From an uncultured Pirellulaceae bacterium (GTDB lineage Bacteria; Planctomycetota; Planctomycetia; Pirellulales; Pirellulaceae): a stretch of DNA of 33,311 bases. The notes beneath the pieces are model-generated. The model was not told the origin of the DNA, ran no database searches, and saw nothing but the letters and a program-made list of their open reading frames with translations. Positions 14,292 through 24,900 of the stretch are shown in pieces. The stretch covers positions 1 to 33,311 of the forward strand of contig CALCJM010000106.1 in the NCBI GenBank assembly GCA_937967505.1. The letters are read 5' to 3'. A program made the position numbers and the translations under genes. Position 1 is the stretch's first letter. Every line of letters begins with the position of its first letter.

Positions 14292-15272
14292 CTACCGATT
14301 TTTTCGCCGCAGTTTCAAAATGCCCTTTAGTCCCGAGTACATTTTGCCCTCCCGATTGTCGACTTCCGCCCGGATCTCGTAGAGGCCGCTGGCTGGATCG
14401 ATTTCCGGGTTAATGAACGTGATTCTGACAGCGACACGACTACGAGAATCGCCAGCCTCTCCCGCGCTGAAGTTGCTTCCGTAATCGACAACCAGAGCAG
14501 CCCTGTCAGAGATCGCATTTGGTAAGATTTCACGAGAATCAACCAATCCGGCAAATCGAAGCTTATCTGTACCCACAATCCTGGCAATCACCTGACCGCT
14601 GTTGACCCATTCACCTCTTGCGACGTTGATTTCGGTGATGACGCCTGCAATGGGCGCCGAAATCGTGCGATTGGCCAATTGGATTTCTGCAATCTCCAGC
14701 TGATCACACCTTAGTTGCTCATTCAGCCGGTTTGACATCCTCGTCTTCTCTGCCTGTTCCGCAGACAGTTGCGAACGCTTCAACTCCAGACGAAGACCTT
14801 CAATTTCCGTTTTAGACAGAGCTTTTTCGTATTGCCTGTTGGCGGCCAGCGACCTTTCCAACACCTGTTGATTGACCCTTGAGGATACGCGCGCGTATTG
14901 CAGATCGACATCATTTTCCGACTCAATCCGCGCGATCTCCAGCTCTTTTTCGGCAGCGCGAAGCCGGGCCTGCGGGAGATTCTGATCCAGTTTTACGATT
15001 GTTTGGCCGGCGTTGACCTCGTCTCCCAACATGACAACTGATTCGACAATACCGGGCTCTTTAGCCGACAGGCGAACCGCATCCTGTGTGTACAGGTTCC
15101 CGGGAACAATCACCAGCGCTGATCGTTCTTCCTGATCGGTCAACAAATCGAGTGCACCAATCGCGACATCGCTGGGTGACGATTGGACCTCCTGCGCTAT
15201 CGCGAGTGATAGCTGCAAAGATGTGATAAATAACAGAACGACGACGTAGCGAAAAGGAGAAAAGTATGTCAT
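14292..15272 (-). CDS. periplasmic adaptor (HlyD/RND membrane-fusion) protein
   Basis: This 326-residue protein starts with a signal peptide (VVVLLFITSLQLSLAIAQ). A biotinyl-lipoyl half follows (AKEPGIVESVVMLGDEVNAGQTIVKLDQ, about residues 70-97). Then come a long charged coiled coil (about 100-200, LRAAEKELEIARIESEN through QLEIAEIQLANR), the second lipoyl half (ISAPIAGVITEINVARGEWVNSGQVIARI) and a beta-barrel with a C-terminal GLKGILKL. This order is that of membrane-fusion proteins of tripartite efflux systems. No transporter or outer-membrane gene is adjacent, so its partner must lie elsewhere. It lies alone downstream of tRNA-Phe on the minus strand, next to a 465-bp gap. Confidence 0.88.
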   Translation of the reverse strand: MTYFSPFRYVVVLLFITSLQLSLAIAQEVQSSPSDVAIGALDLLTDQEERSALVIVPGNLYTQDAVRLSAKEPGIVESVVMLGDEVNAGQTIVKLDQNLPQARLRAAEKELEIARIESENDVDLQYARVSSRVNQQVLERSLAANRQYEKALSKTEIEGLRLELKRSQLSAEQAEKTRMSNRLNEQLRCDQLEIAEIQLANRTISAPIAGVITEINVARGEWVNSGQVIARIVGTDKLRFAGLVDSREILPNAISDRAALVVDYGSNFSAGEAGDSRSRVAVRITFINPEIDPASGLYEIRAEVDNREGKMYSGLKGILKLRRKNR

Positions 15273-15737
15273 AGAGCATCAAGACGCTGACGGAACCAAA
15301 ATACCAGAATAATTCTGCGAAGGATTATCTTAGTTGGAGGGAAGAAAAGCAGAGCCCGGAAGTGCCTAACGGAGGGATTTACCGAGCAGAGAGATGCACC
15401 GAGCACGATTCCGAAACTGATTTTGGTCGGAGAAATGCCTCCATTAATCGTCAAAACCCATGCAACACCACCAACCAGGCATCCCGGAAGGCCCTTTGTC
15501 GGTCGTATCAATTATGCCGACAGTTTTAATTGCAGGGGCTCGCAGGAGTTCTCATCTGGCAATCCTGAAAGATGGAGGATCCGGTCAGTGCAGAATGTTG
15601 CCTCAACTAAATTACCGCGCCCGCGCCCCGGTGGTGCTTCTGTTCCATTGGCCGATAAACGGACTAAAACGCAGGTAGCAGCGAGTTAATCTTCCTGCCA
15701 TCAGGTCTCGTGCTGTCCAATCACCGCACGCTGCACG
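15273..15737. other. intergenic region
   Basis: This gap of about 465 bp lies between the adaptor gene and the end of the DUF1501 gene. Small frames here have no recognisable features. I see no RNA gene, strong hairpin or repeat. Confidence 0.5.
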
Positions 15738-17051
15738 CTATACAAACAGTTCGGTGACAGGTTCACCGTCGTCGGCCACGGTAAAAGGTCGCCCTGAAGG
15801 CGAGTCAACTTTCTTTTTGACATCGATACCCATCGCGGTGGCGATCGTTGCGTTGAAGTCGGGTACCGTCACCATATCTTCGACAACCTCACGCCCTTCT
15901 TCGTCAGTTGCGCCATACTTCAGGCCGCCCTTGATCCCGCCACCAGCCAGTAAGCAAGAGAAAGCCTGTGGGTAGTGATTTCGGCCCAGATTTCGATCGA
16001 CCTGAATGGTTGGAGAACGTCCAAACTCTGTCGCCAACACGACCAGCGTACTGTCCAGCAGTCCGTTGCGTTCTAGGTCAGCAATCAACGCCGCCAGCGC
16101 CTGGTCCAACACCTGACCTTTCTCCTGAACCCGTTCAAAATTATCGCCATGAGTATCCCAACCACTGTCATCCACTTCGATAAATCGCACGCCTGATTCG
16201 ACCATTCTTCTGGCCAGCAAGCAGGCCTGTCCGAACGGATTGCGACCGTAGGAATCTCGTAATTCGGATTGCTCCCTAGAAAGATCAAAGGTCTCCAAGT
16301 CCCTAGATTTCATCAGTTTGACCGCTTCGTCATACATTGATGCGTAAGCGCGTGATTGTTTGTTATTGTACTGGCTGGAAAACTGCCGGTTCATTGACTT
16401 GAGGCGATTGAGTCGCTTACGGAAGCGCACGTCGGTCACTCCGCGGGCCAGTTTGCTGTACTGTAGTCCCGCCTCGGGATTGCCGATGGGCAGCGCGGCG
16501 TAGCTGGATTCAAGAAATCCGCCACCAAGCCCGGCACTGTTTCCGCCAATCTTGACATTTGCCGGCAACGAATTGTTGTTTTTTCCCAAATGGTACGCAC
16601 TCCATGCACCCAAGTCAGGATGCATGATTGTGCCGCGCATTGTGTAACCGGTGTGCATGAAATAACGGCCTTGTGCGTGAGCTCCCTGGTTGGAATAAAG
16701 AGAATTGATCACTGCCACATGGTTCATCTGTTTCGCCATATTGGGGAAGTACTGACTGATCTGCACGTCGTCTGCGGACGTTTTGATCGATTCAACAGGC
16801 CCCTGTGTTTCAGCCCCCGGTTTGGTATCAAATGTATCCAAGTGGCTCATCCCACCACTCATGAACAAATAAATCACCGATTTCGCTTTGCCACCGATTT
16901 TCGATGCTCCCGAACTGATGTTCGAATTCATCGCGGCAGTCGCCACACCGGAAAATGTCGGTACCACCGACAGGCCCAACAACGAAGACGCCATTTGCGA
17001 CATGAACATTCGCCGTGACCGCGCGTCGGATGTCTGAAAAACATGTTTCAT
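15738..17051 (-). CDS. DUF1501 family protein (planctomycete, Tat-exported)
   Basis: This 437-residue protein belongs to DUF1501, a sulfatase/alkaline-phosphatase-like family abundant in planctomycetes. It starts with a Tat-type signal (SRRMFMSQMASSLLGLSVV). Landmarks are VIYLFMSGGMSHLDTFDTKP (about residues 59-78), GAHAQGRYFMHTGY, DSGWDTHGDNF (metal-site-like Asp/His) and LVVLATEFGRSPTIQ, then NLGRNHYPQAFSCLLAGGG. Its start lies 13 nt after the stop of the upstream DUF1549/1553 gene, so the pair forms one operon. This is the usual gene pair in the phylum. It probably acts outside the cytoplasm; the substrate is unknown. Confidence 0.95.
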   Translation of the reverse strand: MKHVFQTSDARSRRMFMSQMASSLLGLSVVPTFSGVATAAMNSNISSGASKIGGKAKSVIYLFMSGGMSHLDTFDTKPGAETQGPVESIKTSADDVQISQYFPNMAKQMNHVAVINSLYSNQGAHAQGRYFMHTGYTMRGTIMHPDLGAWSAYHLGKNNNSLPANVKIGGNSAGLGGGFLESSYAALPIGNPEAGLQYSKLARGVTDVRFRKRLNRLKSMNRQFSSQYNNKQSRAYASMYDEAVKLMKSRDLETFDLSREQSELRDSYGRNPFGQACLLARRMVESGVRFIEVDDSGWDTHGDNFERVQEKGQVLDQALAALIADLERNGLLDSTLVVLATEFGRSPTIQVDRNLGRNHYPQAFSCLLAGGGIKGGLKYGATDEEGREVVEDMVTVPDFNATIATAMGIDVKKKVDSPSGRPFTVADDGEPVTELFV

Positions 17052-17064
17052 AAGAGGGACTCCG

Positions 17065-19266
17065 CTACTTGAGAAAAATAAATTCGTTTGAATTAGCCAA
17101 TGTCCAGATCAGGTCACCGTAGGCCGCCCGGAAGTCTGTCCTGAAATCCCTGCGCCACTGCTGTTTTTCTTTACCCGCGGGTTCACGATTGAGCATTGTC
17201 AAAAAGATGGTGTTGATCGCGTCTAATTCATTTCCGCCACTTGATTTGACCTGGACCCCGGGCATCTTCAACAGATTGCTCATCAGCACGGTATTGGGAT
17301 CTTTGACGATCTGATTTTCAATCATCCCGTTCATCATCGCCAACACTTGCGGAACTGCCGGGTCCCGATTGGAGTTTTCAATCTGGTCGCGATCCGACTG
17401 ACCAAACTGGCGTAAAAAATGTCCTGCCGGGGCGGGCGACGGCAATTCGGAAGCCCGTTTGTAGCGCACCCCAACCTGGTTTGATTTCAGCGCCTGCATC
17501 ATTTCGGCCCGCTTCAACAACAGTGATTTAACCCTGTCGGCGTCGCGCGAACGTTGAGCCTGCTTGATTTGGCGGTTGAGCGTCTTCATCGTGTCTCGCG
17601 CTTTGCGTGCCTGCTGTCGGTAAGGGTCCTCCTCCTTGTCCTGCATGGCATCGTCCTGTCGTTTGCCTTTCTTTTTTTCATTGGACTTCTGTTTGCCATT
17701 GAAGTTCCTTCTTGCATAAGCAATCAGATCCCCCAATGCCTCTTCTTCGTCGTTGGCAATCGCAGTGACTAATTCTTCTATTTCCTTTAATCGTGGATAA
17801 GGGCTGACGGAGGTGCGTCGATCCGTGTCGGGGACGGTCAACGTCAGCAGCGAGTCCCAGATCTGTTCGGCCGACATTCGCCGGACGATCGGGCCGTTAA
17901 ACGCATGCGTTTCGGGCTCGGAGATGTCAGCGGCGGTCGCCACGGATTGATAGGTACGGCTATTGTAGATCGAACGCAAAAACTGTTTTCGATCAAACTT
18001 CAAATCAACAATCGCTTCGGTCAGAAAATCCATCAATGGCTGGTTGGATGCTTCGGTATTGTCTTCAATGACATCAACGGGCTCAATCAGTGCCAACCCA
18101 AATGCCTGCTTCCACAGCCGGTTGGCGATGGTCGTCGCAAAACGCTCATTTTCCGCTGATGCCAGCCACCGCGCGTAAGCAGTCCGGGAACCAATTTCGG
18201 TGGCACCTTGAATCAACCGGGGCTGCTTATTTTTCTTTTTCTTTTTCCGTGATCGAAAACGGGCCTGCTGCATCTTCGGTACCCGGGATTCGACCAGTGA
18301 ATCTTTTTCGAACATCGTTTTGCCGACTACGATTTCGTTTTCCTCGCCGTCGTCTCCCATGAAGCCCTCCGGCAAACGGGCCAGCCCGGTACCGGTTCCG
18401 AACACACCCAACTGGCTCATTGACAGGAAACGTCGAATTCGTCCGAACTGCTCGGCCGATTCCTTTCGTAGTTGCTGAACTTGTTTTCTCTCTGCCGGTG
18501 TCAGTTGGCCAATCAGATTTCCTTGGCCATAGTTGATCCCGCCGGTAAACGCCACCATTTCGAAGTAGTCGCGCTGCGTCCATTTGTCGAACGGATGGTC
18601 GTGGCACTGGGCACACTCCAGCCGCGTTCCCAGAAAGATCCGGACCGTATTGGACATATTGTCCTCCGGCATATTCAGATCGCGCAGGTAATAGCCGACC
18701 GCATTACTTTCGTTGGCCATCATTCTTCCTTCAGCCGATAGCAGTTCGACCACAAACTGGTCGTAAGGCATATTTGACTGAAGCGAGTCTTTAATAAAAT
18801 CGATGTACGGCTGTCCGATTACCTTGTTAATCCGACTCTGCACGCGCAGTACGTCCGCCCAATAATTAAACTGATGACTGACGAAACCGTACGAGTCCAA
18901 CAGTTGATCGATTAGATCGGCGCGTTTGGTTTTTGATTTGGAATCGAAAAAATGATTGGTCTCTTCAAGCGTTGGAATCCGGCCAATCACATCAAGATAA
19001 ATACGCCGCAGAAAGATCTCGTCGGTCACCATCGGGTTTCGCTTTAACCCGTCCTCTTTGAGCTTTGCGTTGACCAATTCGTCGATGCGAGTACTGATTT
19101 TGCGGATCACAGCGCGATCAATGGATCGTGAAGAAGCCACAGTGTGCTGGCCGCCCGTTGGCGTCTTGTCGGTAACAATCGCCAGCGCGAAGTGACTGGT
19201 TCCTGCCAGGATAGCAATGACAACGGTCGCTACCAGAAAGCGCATTGTGTTTTTTGTGCGTAACAT
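17065..19266 (-). CDS. DUF1549 / DUF1553 protein with a haem-type CxxCH motif
   Basis: This 733-residue exported protein starts with a hydrophobic signal segment (FLVATVVIAILAGTSHFALA); an alternative ATG lies at 19245. DUF1549 (PSCyt2) covers about residues 50-260, with FLRRIYLDVIGRIPT, MPYDQFVVELL and LGTRLECAQCHDHPFDKW (C218, C221, H222: a CxxCH of the c-type haem or metal kind). A charged linker rich in K/Q/R occupies the middle. DUF1553 (PSD1) follows from about residue 355 (ARWLASAENERFATTIANRLW to the end, including LTMLNREP). It is co-transcribed with the DUF1501 gene downstream. These pairs are thought to act on extracellular polymers, which is a phylum-level inference and not proven here. 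Confidence 0.95.
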   Translation of the reverse strand: MLRTKNTMRFLVATVVIAILAGTSHFALAIVTDKTPTGGQHTVASSRSIDRAVIRKISTRIDELVNAKLKEDGLKRNPMVTDEIFLRRIYLDVIGRIPTLEETNHFFDSKSKTKRADLIDQLLDSYGFVSHQFNYWADVLRVQSRINKVIGQPYIDFIKDSLQSNMPYDQFVVELLSAEGRMMANESNAVGYYLRDLNMPEDNMSNTVRIFLGTRLECAQCHDHPFDKWTQRDYFEMVAFTGGINYGQGNLIGQLTPAERKQVQQLRKESAEQFGRIRRFLSMSQLGVFGTGTGLARLPEGFMGDDGEENEIVVGKTMFEKDSLVESRVPKMQQARFRSRKKKKKNKQPRLIQGATEIGSRTAYARWLASAENERFATTIANRLWKQAFGLALIEPVDVIEDNTEASNQPLMDFLTEAIVDLKFDRKQFLRSIYNSRTYQSVATAADISEPETHAFNGPIVRRMSAEQIWDSLLTLTVPDTDRRTSVSPYPRLKEIEELVTAIANDEEEALGDLIAYARRNFNGKQKSNEKKKGKRQDDAMQDKEEDPYRQQARKARDTMKTLNRQIKQAQRSRDADRVKSLLLKRAEMMQALKSNQVGVRYKRASELPSPAPAGHFLRQFGQSDRDQIENSNRDPAVPQVLAMMNGMIENQIVKDPNTVLMSNLLKMPGVQVKSSGGNELDAINTIFLTMLNREPAGKEKQQWRRDFRTDFRAAYGDLIWTLANSNEFIFLK

Positions 19267-19558
19267 GTCGCGAATCCAGAACAGATATTTGGAAGTGTAG
19301 TATTTTCACCACAGGATGGCATTTATCGCATTAACGCAAGACAGATGCTTCGCAAGTCAAGATTATTGACTGTTTTTCCGCCGAAAACAGAAGAGAAAAT
19401 CAACCCGGTCGCGCTGCCTGCTTGCTAACCTGAGGGGTATCACCGGTCGATCTGTCCACCGAGGCCCGGAAGCCTGCCAGCCGTGGTGCACGGAGCGTGA
19501 AAGGTGGCCCCGGTTGAAACGTCGAAATTGCACTGGCGGGAGAAAACCCCGTGCACAT
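19267..19558. other. intergenic region with a possible long-range stem
   Basis: GTGCACGG (19486-19493) can pair with CCGTGCAC (19549-19556), enclosing about 55 nt. The arms are short for the distance, so this may be chance. The promoter of the DUF1549 gene should lie near 19270-19330. I see no gene. Confidence 0.4.
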
Positions 19559-19594
19559 AAAAAAAAGCCTGCTGATCAGAATAAATCAACAGGC
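19559..19594 (-). terminator. terminator of tRNA-Ser
   Basis: On the minus strand GCCTGTTGAT pairs with ATCAGCAGGC (one G:T pair) around an 8-nt loop and is followed by eight T residues. It starts about 22 nt after the tRNA 3' end. Confidence 0.85.
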
Positions 19595-19615
19595 CCTTGA
19601 GGATTTCCATTAAAG

Positions 19616-19697
19616 CGGATAGCACGAGATTCGAACTCGCAACCGGTAAACCGGCACTTCCTTTCCAAGGAAGCCGCTAACCATTCGCTTACTATCC
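19616..19697 (-). tRNA. tRNA-Ser (GGA)
   Basis: The 82-nt class II tRNA has the acceptor GGATAGT/GCTATCC, the anticodon arm CTTCC-TTGGAAA-GGAAG (anticodon GGA), a long variable arm (GCCGGTTTACCGGT), the T arm GCGAG-TTCGAAT-CTCGT and discriminator G. CCA is not encoded. A long variable arm and discriminator G are serine identity features. Confidence 0.93.
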
Positions 19698-19794
19698 GTA
19701 ACCAAATCCAAGTTTCACAATTAGGAATAATAACGCTCTCCAGGCATTTTTCCCACCGCAGTTTTTCCGTTTCGGCGATTTTTTTTTGAGGTGA

Positions 19795-19952
19795 TTGCCC
19801 GCGTTCCCACTGATGACAGGCTCCCCTGTCGCAAGGTTCGAAGGCACCCTGTGGCCCCGCCACTACGCGGGCCGTTGGCTGCTCCGGACGGTTCATGGTG
19901 TGGCCCGGGAGGTCATTGCTTGCGCCTCTGTAGTGGCCGTAAGACCTCCAGT
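19795..19952. other. GC-rich hairpin-dense stretch between tRNA-Ser and the protease gene
   Basis: Several stems can be drawn: GACAGG-CTCC-CCTGTC, GGCCCCGC...GCGGGCC, and GGAGGTC...GACCTCC enclosing CTTGCG/CGTAAG. Frames here are not convincing. On the minus strand a TCCGGAGCAGCC stretch recalls the SRP RNA apical loop, but the GTCAGG and GGAA parts are missing. A non-coding RNA is possible on either strand. Confidence 0.35.
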
Positions 19953-19955
19953 GCG

Positions 19956-19997
19956 AAAAACGAAGCCGCTGAACTGCTTGGCAGTCCAGCGGCTTCG
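19956..19997 (-). terminator. terminator of the HtrA-like gene
   Basis: On the minus strand CGAAGCCGCTG pairs perfectly with CAGCGGCTTCG and is followed by five T residues. It lies about 105 nt after the protease stop codon. Confidence 0.85.
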
Positions 19998-20101
19998 ATG
20001 AACGAACCGTTTCGGTGATACTCAGGGAGCGACTCTTCTGGGGCGAGCCATGTGCTTCAACCTGAATTTGCTGTCGTGGGTAGCGCGGCTACCGGGACAG
20101 G

Positions 20102-21466
20102 CTATCGTCGAGTCACATCGCGGCCTGCGATGCGCATCTGACCCCAAAACGGTTCCCTGTCTCGCAGGATGTAGAACATAAAGTCCTTCTGGTTTTTGAC
20201 GATCTCTTCGCCCAAGACAAACGCTAGGTTCTCGATGGTCTCCGTCTTCCAGCCGTGCATCGCCACGATAATGTCGCCTTCGAGAATTCCCTCTTCGTCG
20301 GCCGGGCTGTTCTGACGAACCTCCGTGACCCGCAATCCGCGTGAGTAGTTGTCGTGCATTCCTGACATTTCGGCGGCAGACACGTTGGTGACTTTGATTC
20401 CCAGTTCGCCCCAGCCCACGGTGCTGATATTGGCGGAGCTGCGTTTGAGCGTCATTGCGATGTTCAGGGCTCGTCCTGCACGGTCAATTTTGAAAGCGAC
20501 TGGAGCGCGAGCGGATTTTCCGATCAGGGCGGACTGAAAATGAAGCGCGTGAGTGGCTGGTTTGTTGTTGATCGCCGAAATTCGGTCGCCTCGCCGTAGG
20601 CCGGCTTTGGCCGCCGGACTCCCCGGGATCACGTCTTTGACTTTCAGTGATGGCTGGTCGTCCTCAAATACGGTTTCGGCAATCAGCCCGTGCACCACAT
20701 CGCCGGTGGTTAGTTTTTCCATTAGTCGGGCTGCCACGTCCATGGCGTCGTTGACCGGAATCGCAAACGCAATCCCCTGAGCGCCGATGCGGACGGCGAC
20801 GTTGATGCCAATCATTTCGCCGAAAGTATTCAACAGCGGCCCGCCGGAGTTACCGGGGTTGATCGCGGCATCGGTCTGGATCAGATTGCGGTAAATCTGT
20901 TCATCATTTACCTGCACCGTACGCCCCAGTTGGCTGATAATGCCGACGGTTACGGTATGCTCGTACCCATAGGCATTGCCTACCGCAGTGACGGTTTCGG
21001 CCAGCATCAGGTCCGATGACGTACCCAGTTTCATGGTGGGCAGCGGGTGAGTTGTTTCTATTTTCAGAATGGCCAAATCCGTTTCGGGATCATGGGCCAG
21101 CAGGCGGGCGGTTGTTTGTTCGCGATCACCGGTGGTGACTTCGATGTTTTCGACACCCTGAACCACGTGATAGTTCGTCAAAACGTAGCCGCGCGAATCG
21201 ATCACCACACCGGTGCCCATTCCGTTGACCTGTTTTGTCTTGGTGGCCGAATCCCCATCTGGCACCGTCTTTTTGCCTCGCAAATTGACGACTGACAGAC
21301 GACACTGTTTGACCGCTTTGACCAGTGGGGTCATGCGAGCATCCTGAATCTTACGAGATTCAGTCTGCGCGTTTGCAGAAGAGGTCAAAGCAGAATGGGT
21401 CGTGGTGGAACCAATCAACATCACCAGCAGCAGCGTGGAGATGCATTTTGAAATTCGAAAGTGCAT
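20102..21466 (-). CDS. HtrA/DegP-like serine protease with two PDZ domains
   Basis: This 454-residue exported protease starts with a signal peptide (ISTLLLVMLIGSTTTHSA). The trypsin-like domain covers about residues 55-250 with the triad H100 (LTNYHVV), D130 (PETDLAILKI) and S207 (NPGNSGGPLL). The first PDZ is at about 270-350 (VIPGSPAAKAGLRRGDRISAI), and the second at about 360-450 (EVRQNSPADEEGILEGDIIVAMHGWK). The family degrades or refolds damaged periplasmic proteins. The gene is single, with a strong terminator downstream and a 470-bp gap upstream. It resembles DegP/DegQ in layout, but planctomycetes carry several such paralogues, so I give no gene symbol. Confidence 0.95.
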   Translation of the reverse strand: MHFRISKCISTLLLVMLIGSTTTHSALTSSANAQTESRKIQDARMTPLVKAVKQCRLSVVNLRGKKTVPDGDSATKTKQVNGMGTGVVIDSRGYVLTNYHVVQGVENIEVTTGDREQTTARLLAHDPETDLAILKIETTHPLPTMKLGTSSDLMLAETVTAVGNAYGYEHTVTVGIISQLGRTVQVNDEQIYRNLIQTDAAINPGNSGGPLLNTFGEMIGINVAVRIGAQGIAFAIPVNDAMDVAARLMEKLTTGDVVHGLIAETVFEDDQPSLKVKDVIPGSPAAKAGLRRGDRISAINNKPATHALHFQSALIGKSARAPVAFKIDRAGRALNIAMTLKRSSANISTVGWGELGIKVTNVSAAEMSGMHDNYSRGLRVTEVRQNSPADEEGILEGDIIVAMHGWKTETIENLAFVLGEEIVKNQKDFMFYILRDREPFWGQMRIAGRDVTRR

Positions 21467-21940
21467 TGATAAGGTCTTACGGCTGATTGGACCAACTCAT
21501 CTGCTCCCGACGCGGTTCAGGAGGAGGTTTTGTTGTAAATCGTATAGCCCCTTCAATCGGACCCAACCTCTTGCCCCGTGAGAATGTGAGGCGTTGCCCG
21601 AAAACTCGCTCCAAATTAATGCTGCCACACCAGAAAAAGGCTCTGGAAATTGTGACTTTCCTTAAAGTCCCCCGTTTGAATGCGGATCGACCGCACCAGC
21701 CGCTGTGAAGCCGGAGAGATCACGGTCGTCCACCGGTGCTGGTAGACCGCCATTGGTAAGCCAGTTATCAAATGCCGGGTTGGCGAGCGGTCGTATCCGC
21801 CGGAATTCCATCCCAATAAGTGGTTCATGGTTTTTCGGTAAAATTTTCGCCCCCCAACGATGACAAACCGTTTGTCCGTGGGGCCGTTAGCCGGGGGAAG
21901 TCCCATGGAAGTCAACGAAGTGACCAAACGATTAAACCGA
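21467..21940. other. intergenic region
   Basis: This gap of about 470 bp lies between the protease start and the end of the RND pump gene. A 129-codon minus-strand frame (21616-22005) overlaps the pump gene and looks like a shadow. No terminator with a clear T-run was found for the pump operon. Confidence 0.5.
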
Positions 21941-24900
21941 CTAAACCGTTGCAGCATCGGGGCCGCGATTGATGTTGGGAGCGGCGGCGTGACCTTCCGG
22001 GTCATCGGGGATTAGCTCGGTGCCGACAAACCACAGCGCCAGTGCGTAGATGTCATAGAACACCGGCACCAGCACCAGAATTAATAACGTTCCAAATAAC
22101 AGCCCAAAGATCAGGCTGATCGCCATCGGGATGAGTACTTGGGCCTGCAAACTGGTTTCCAGCAACATTGGAAATAGCCCCGCGATCGTCGTCATTGACG
22201 TTAATAAAATCGGACGAAATCGTCTTTTTCCCGCGGACATCAACGCCTCGAACAGCGGCGTACCGCCTCGTACCCGGGCGTTAATGAAATCAACCAGCAC
22301 AATGGAATCGTTGACGACAACTCCCGTCAGCGCGATCATGCCGAACAGACTGAACAGGGTGACTTCCATTCCGAAAATCGCATGCCCAAGAAAAGCACCG
22401 GCCCACGCAAATGGAATAATCGCCATGATGATCAGTGGCTGGATGTAAGACCGAAATTCCAGCGTGAGCAACACGTACATGCACAATAACGCCACACCAA
22501 AGCCTGTCAGGATGCTGGTGATACTTTCCTGAGTCTGTTGTTGTTCGCCCTCCCAATTAAACGACAGGTTCGCGCCGTAGCTGCTTTTATAACGTTCCAG
22601 CAGCTCCGGTACAAATGATGCCCGCATCTCCGCGATGATCTTTGCCGCATTGGCTTTGGTTTTATCGACGTCGGCGACAACCGTGACGCTACGACGCTGG
22701 TTCAGCCGGTTGATTTCCGCCACCTTTTGCTTGAAGGTGATTTCGGCCACCTCCACCAATGGTCGTTCTACGCCCTGACTATCGCGGATTCGCAAATCAT
22801 TCAGCCCATCCATCGAGACCCGCGCGTCGCGCGGATAACGCACCATCAGTTTCACCTCGTGACGCCCGCGCTGCAACCGCATCACTTCGTCACCAAAATA
22901 TGCCGCCCGAATGGTCTCGGCCACCGCAGCCTCATCCAGCCCGGACGCCTGTCCTTCTTCGGTCAACCGCAGGTTCAATTCCCACTTGCCCATGCGGGCA
23001 TCGTCCTCAATATCGATCACCCCGACTTGCGTCGCCAAATAGGCCTTACTTTCCTCGATCGCCTGTTCAATATATTCAACGCTTTTGTCATCGGACAAAA
23101 TCTTGAACTCGATGGCCGACCCACCTGGCCCCATCGACTGCGCGTCGAATTTTAGCGCTTCGGTCCCCGAAATCTTTTTCACTTTATCCCGCCAACGCGC
23201 GATCATCTGGCGGACGGTAATGTCACGATCGCCCGGCTGCGTCAGCAACACGGACACCGTTGCCACGTGGCTGCCGTTGGTAACGCCGGTCGGCCCGCGC
23301 AGAGGATCGCCGCTTTCGCCGACTTTTTCGTACAGATTGTCCACCACCGATGGGTGACCGTCAGGAAAATTGGGCGTTGCGGTTTTCTGGATTTCCCGAT
23401 CCAGTTCTAGGAATGCATCCCGCAAATCTGCCGCCGCATCCTGCGCAAAATCGCCGGCGGTTCCATTGGGGAACGCCAAGGTTGCACTGATTTTGCGGCC
23501 GTCAAGCTTCGGGAAGAATCCGATCTGTAGGAACCCGGCGGCGCCCAATCCGATCATCATGGCGATGCCACCAAGCATACTGCAAACAACGACCGGTTTA
23601 TTGTTCAGACAATAGTAAAGCAGCGGCGAATACAGACGGTCAATCACCCATGCCAACCCGGCCGAGGCGCGCTGATTCACCCACGCCAGCACTACCACGA
23701 CGGGTTTGAAAATGTAAAACACCAGTCCAATGATCTTGGTGAACAGGTTGTCGTCGTGAGCCAGGTGTGCCGGTAGCACAAAAGTGCTTTCCAACAGAGA
23801 AATCACCAGCATCGCAATCACTGCCAGCGGCATGATGGAGATAAACTTTCCCATCACCCCCACCACATAGAACAACGGCATAAATGCGATGATGGTCGTT
23901 GTCACCGATGCCGCCACACTGGGCAGGACCTCGACGGTCCCCTCAATCGCCGCCTGTAGGTACGGCATGCCTGCCTGGCGTTTGATATAGATATTCTCAC
24001 CGACGACGATCGCGTCATCGACGACGATCCCCAACGCCATCAGGAAGGCAAACATTGACAGCATATTGAGTGTCTGGTCAAAGGCCAGCAATACGAACCC
24101 CGCCCCCAGAATCGAAATCGGGATCCCCATCGCCACCCAAAATGCCAACCTCAATTCAAGAAAAATGGCCAACACAATAAATACTAGGATCAGTCCCTGG
24201 ATGCCGTTTCGGCTAAGCAGGTCGATGCGGTCTTTGACGTCGACGGACACGTCGCCCCACACCTTGAGTTCGTATCCGTGGGGCACCTTTCGTTCGGCCA
24301 CGTAGCCTTTGACGGCTTCCACGACGGTGAACAAATCTTCTTCATTGGTTTTGGAGATTTCAATCACCAGGCCCTCGCGCCCGTTGATCAGGTTCACCGC
24401 AGTCGTTTCCTCAAAACCGTCGATAACCTCGGCCATTTCGCCAACGGTAACCACGTCTCCGCTAGGCCGTGTGATGACAGGTAACTGCGCGATGCCTGCG
24501 CCAATCTCACGCTTGTTGTCGCCTCGCAGCAGCAGTTCCTGATTGGCGGTTTCCATCTTGCCACCGGGGACGTTGATGTTTTGTTGGCGCACCGCCTGGC
24601 TGAACTGCCGGAGGCTGATGTCGAATTCGCGCAGTTTGTCTTCGGAGACCTCGATCGCAATCTCATAGGGCCGTGAACCGGCGATTTCTGCCGACGTGAT
24701 GGCCAGACCTTTGGGTTGAAACAGCGGCGCGAAGAAATGCCGCACGGGATTGGTGGGCGGTCGCGCCCGCAGGTTCAGAATATCCTGCCGTACGTCTTCG
24801 GCCAATTGCCGCAACTGGCGTTCGCGTTCGAGTGCCTCAGGCCCGTCACGCGGGGCCGCATCAGACAGTTCCGGCCCGATCACACCAACCGAGATCGCCG

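Noticed and set aside
19486..19556. Possible small RNA with GTGCACGG/CCGTGCAC closing stem
   Set aside because: Only 8 bp close a 55-nt interior without convincing inner pairing; it may be chance.
19840..19910. Possible SRP RNA (minus strand, TCCGGAGCAGCC)
   Set aside because: The conserved GTCAGG and GGAA tetraloop parts of the SRP apical domain are missing, and the flanks do not form the expected rod.
21616..22005. 129-codon minus-strand frame
   Set aside because: It overlaps the end of the RND pump gene in another frame and has no recognisable features.
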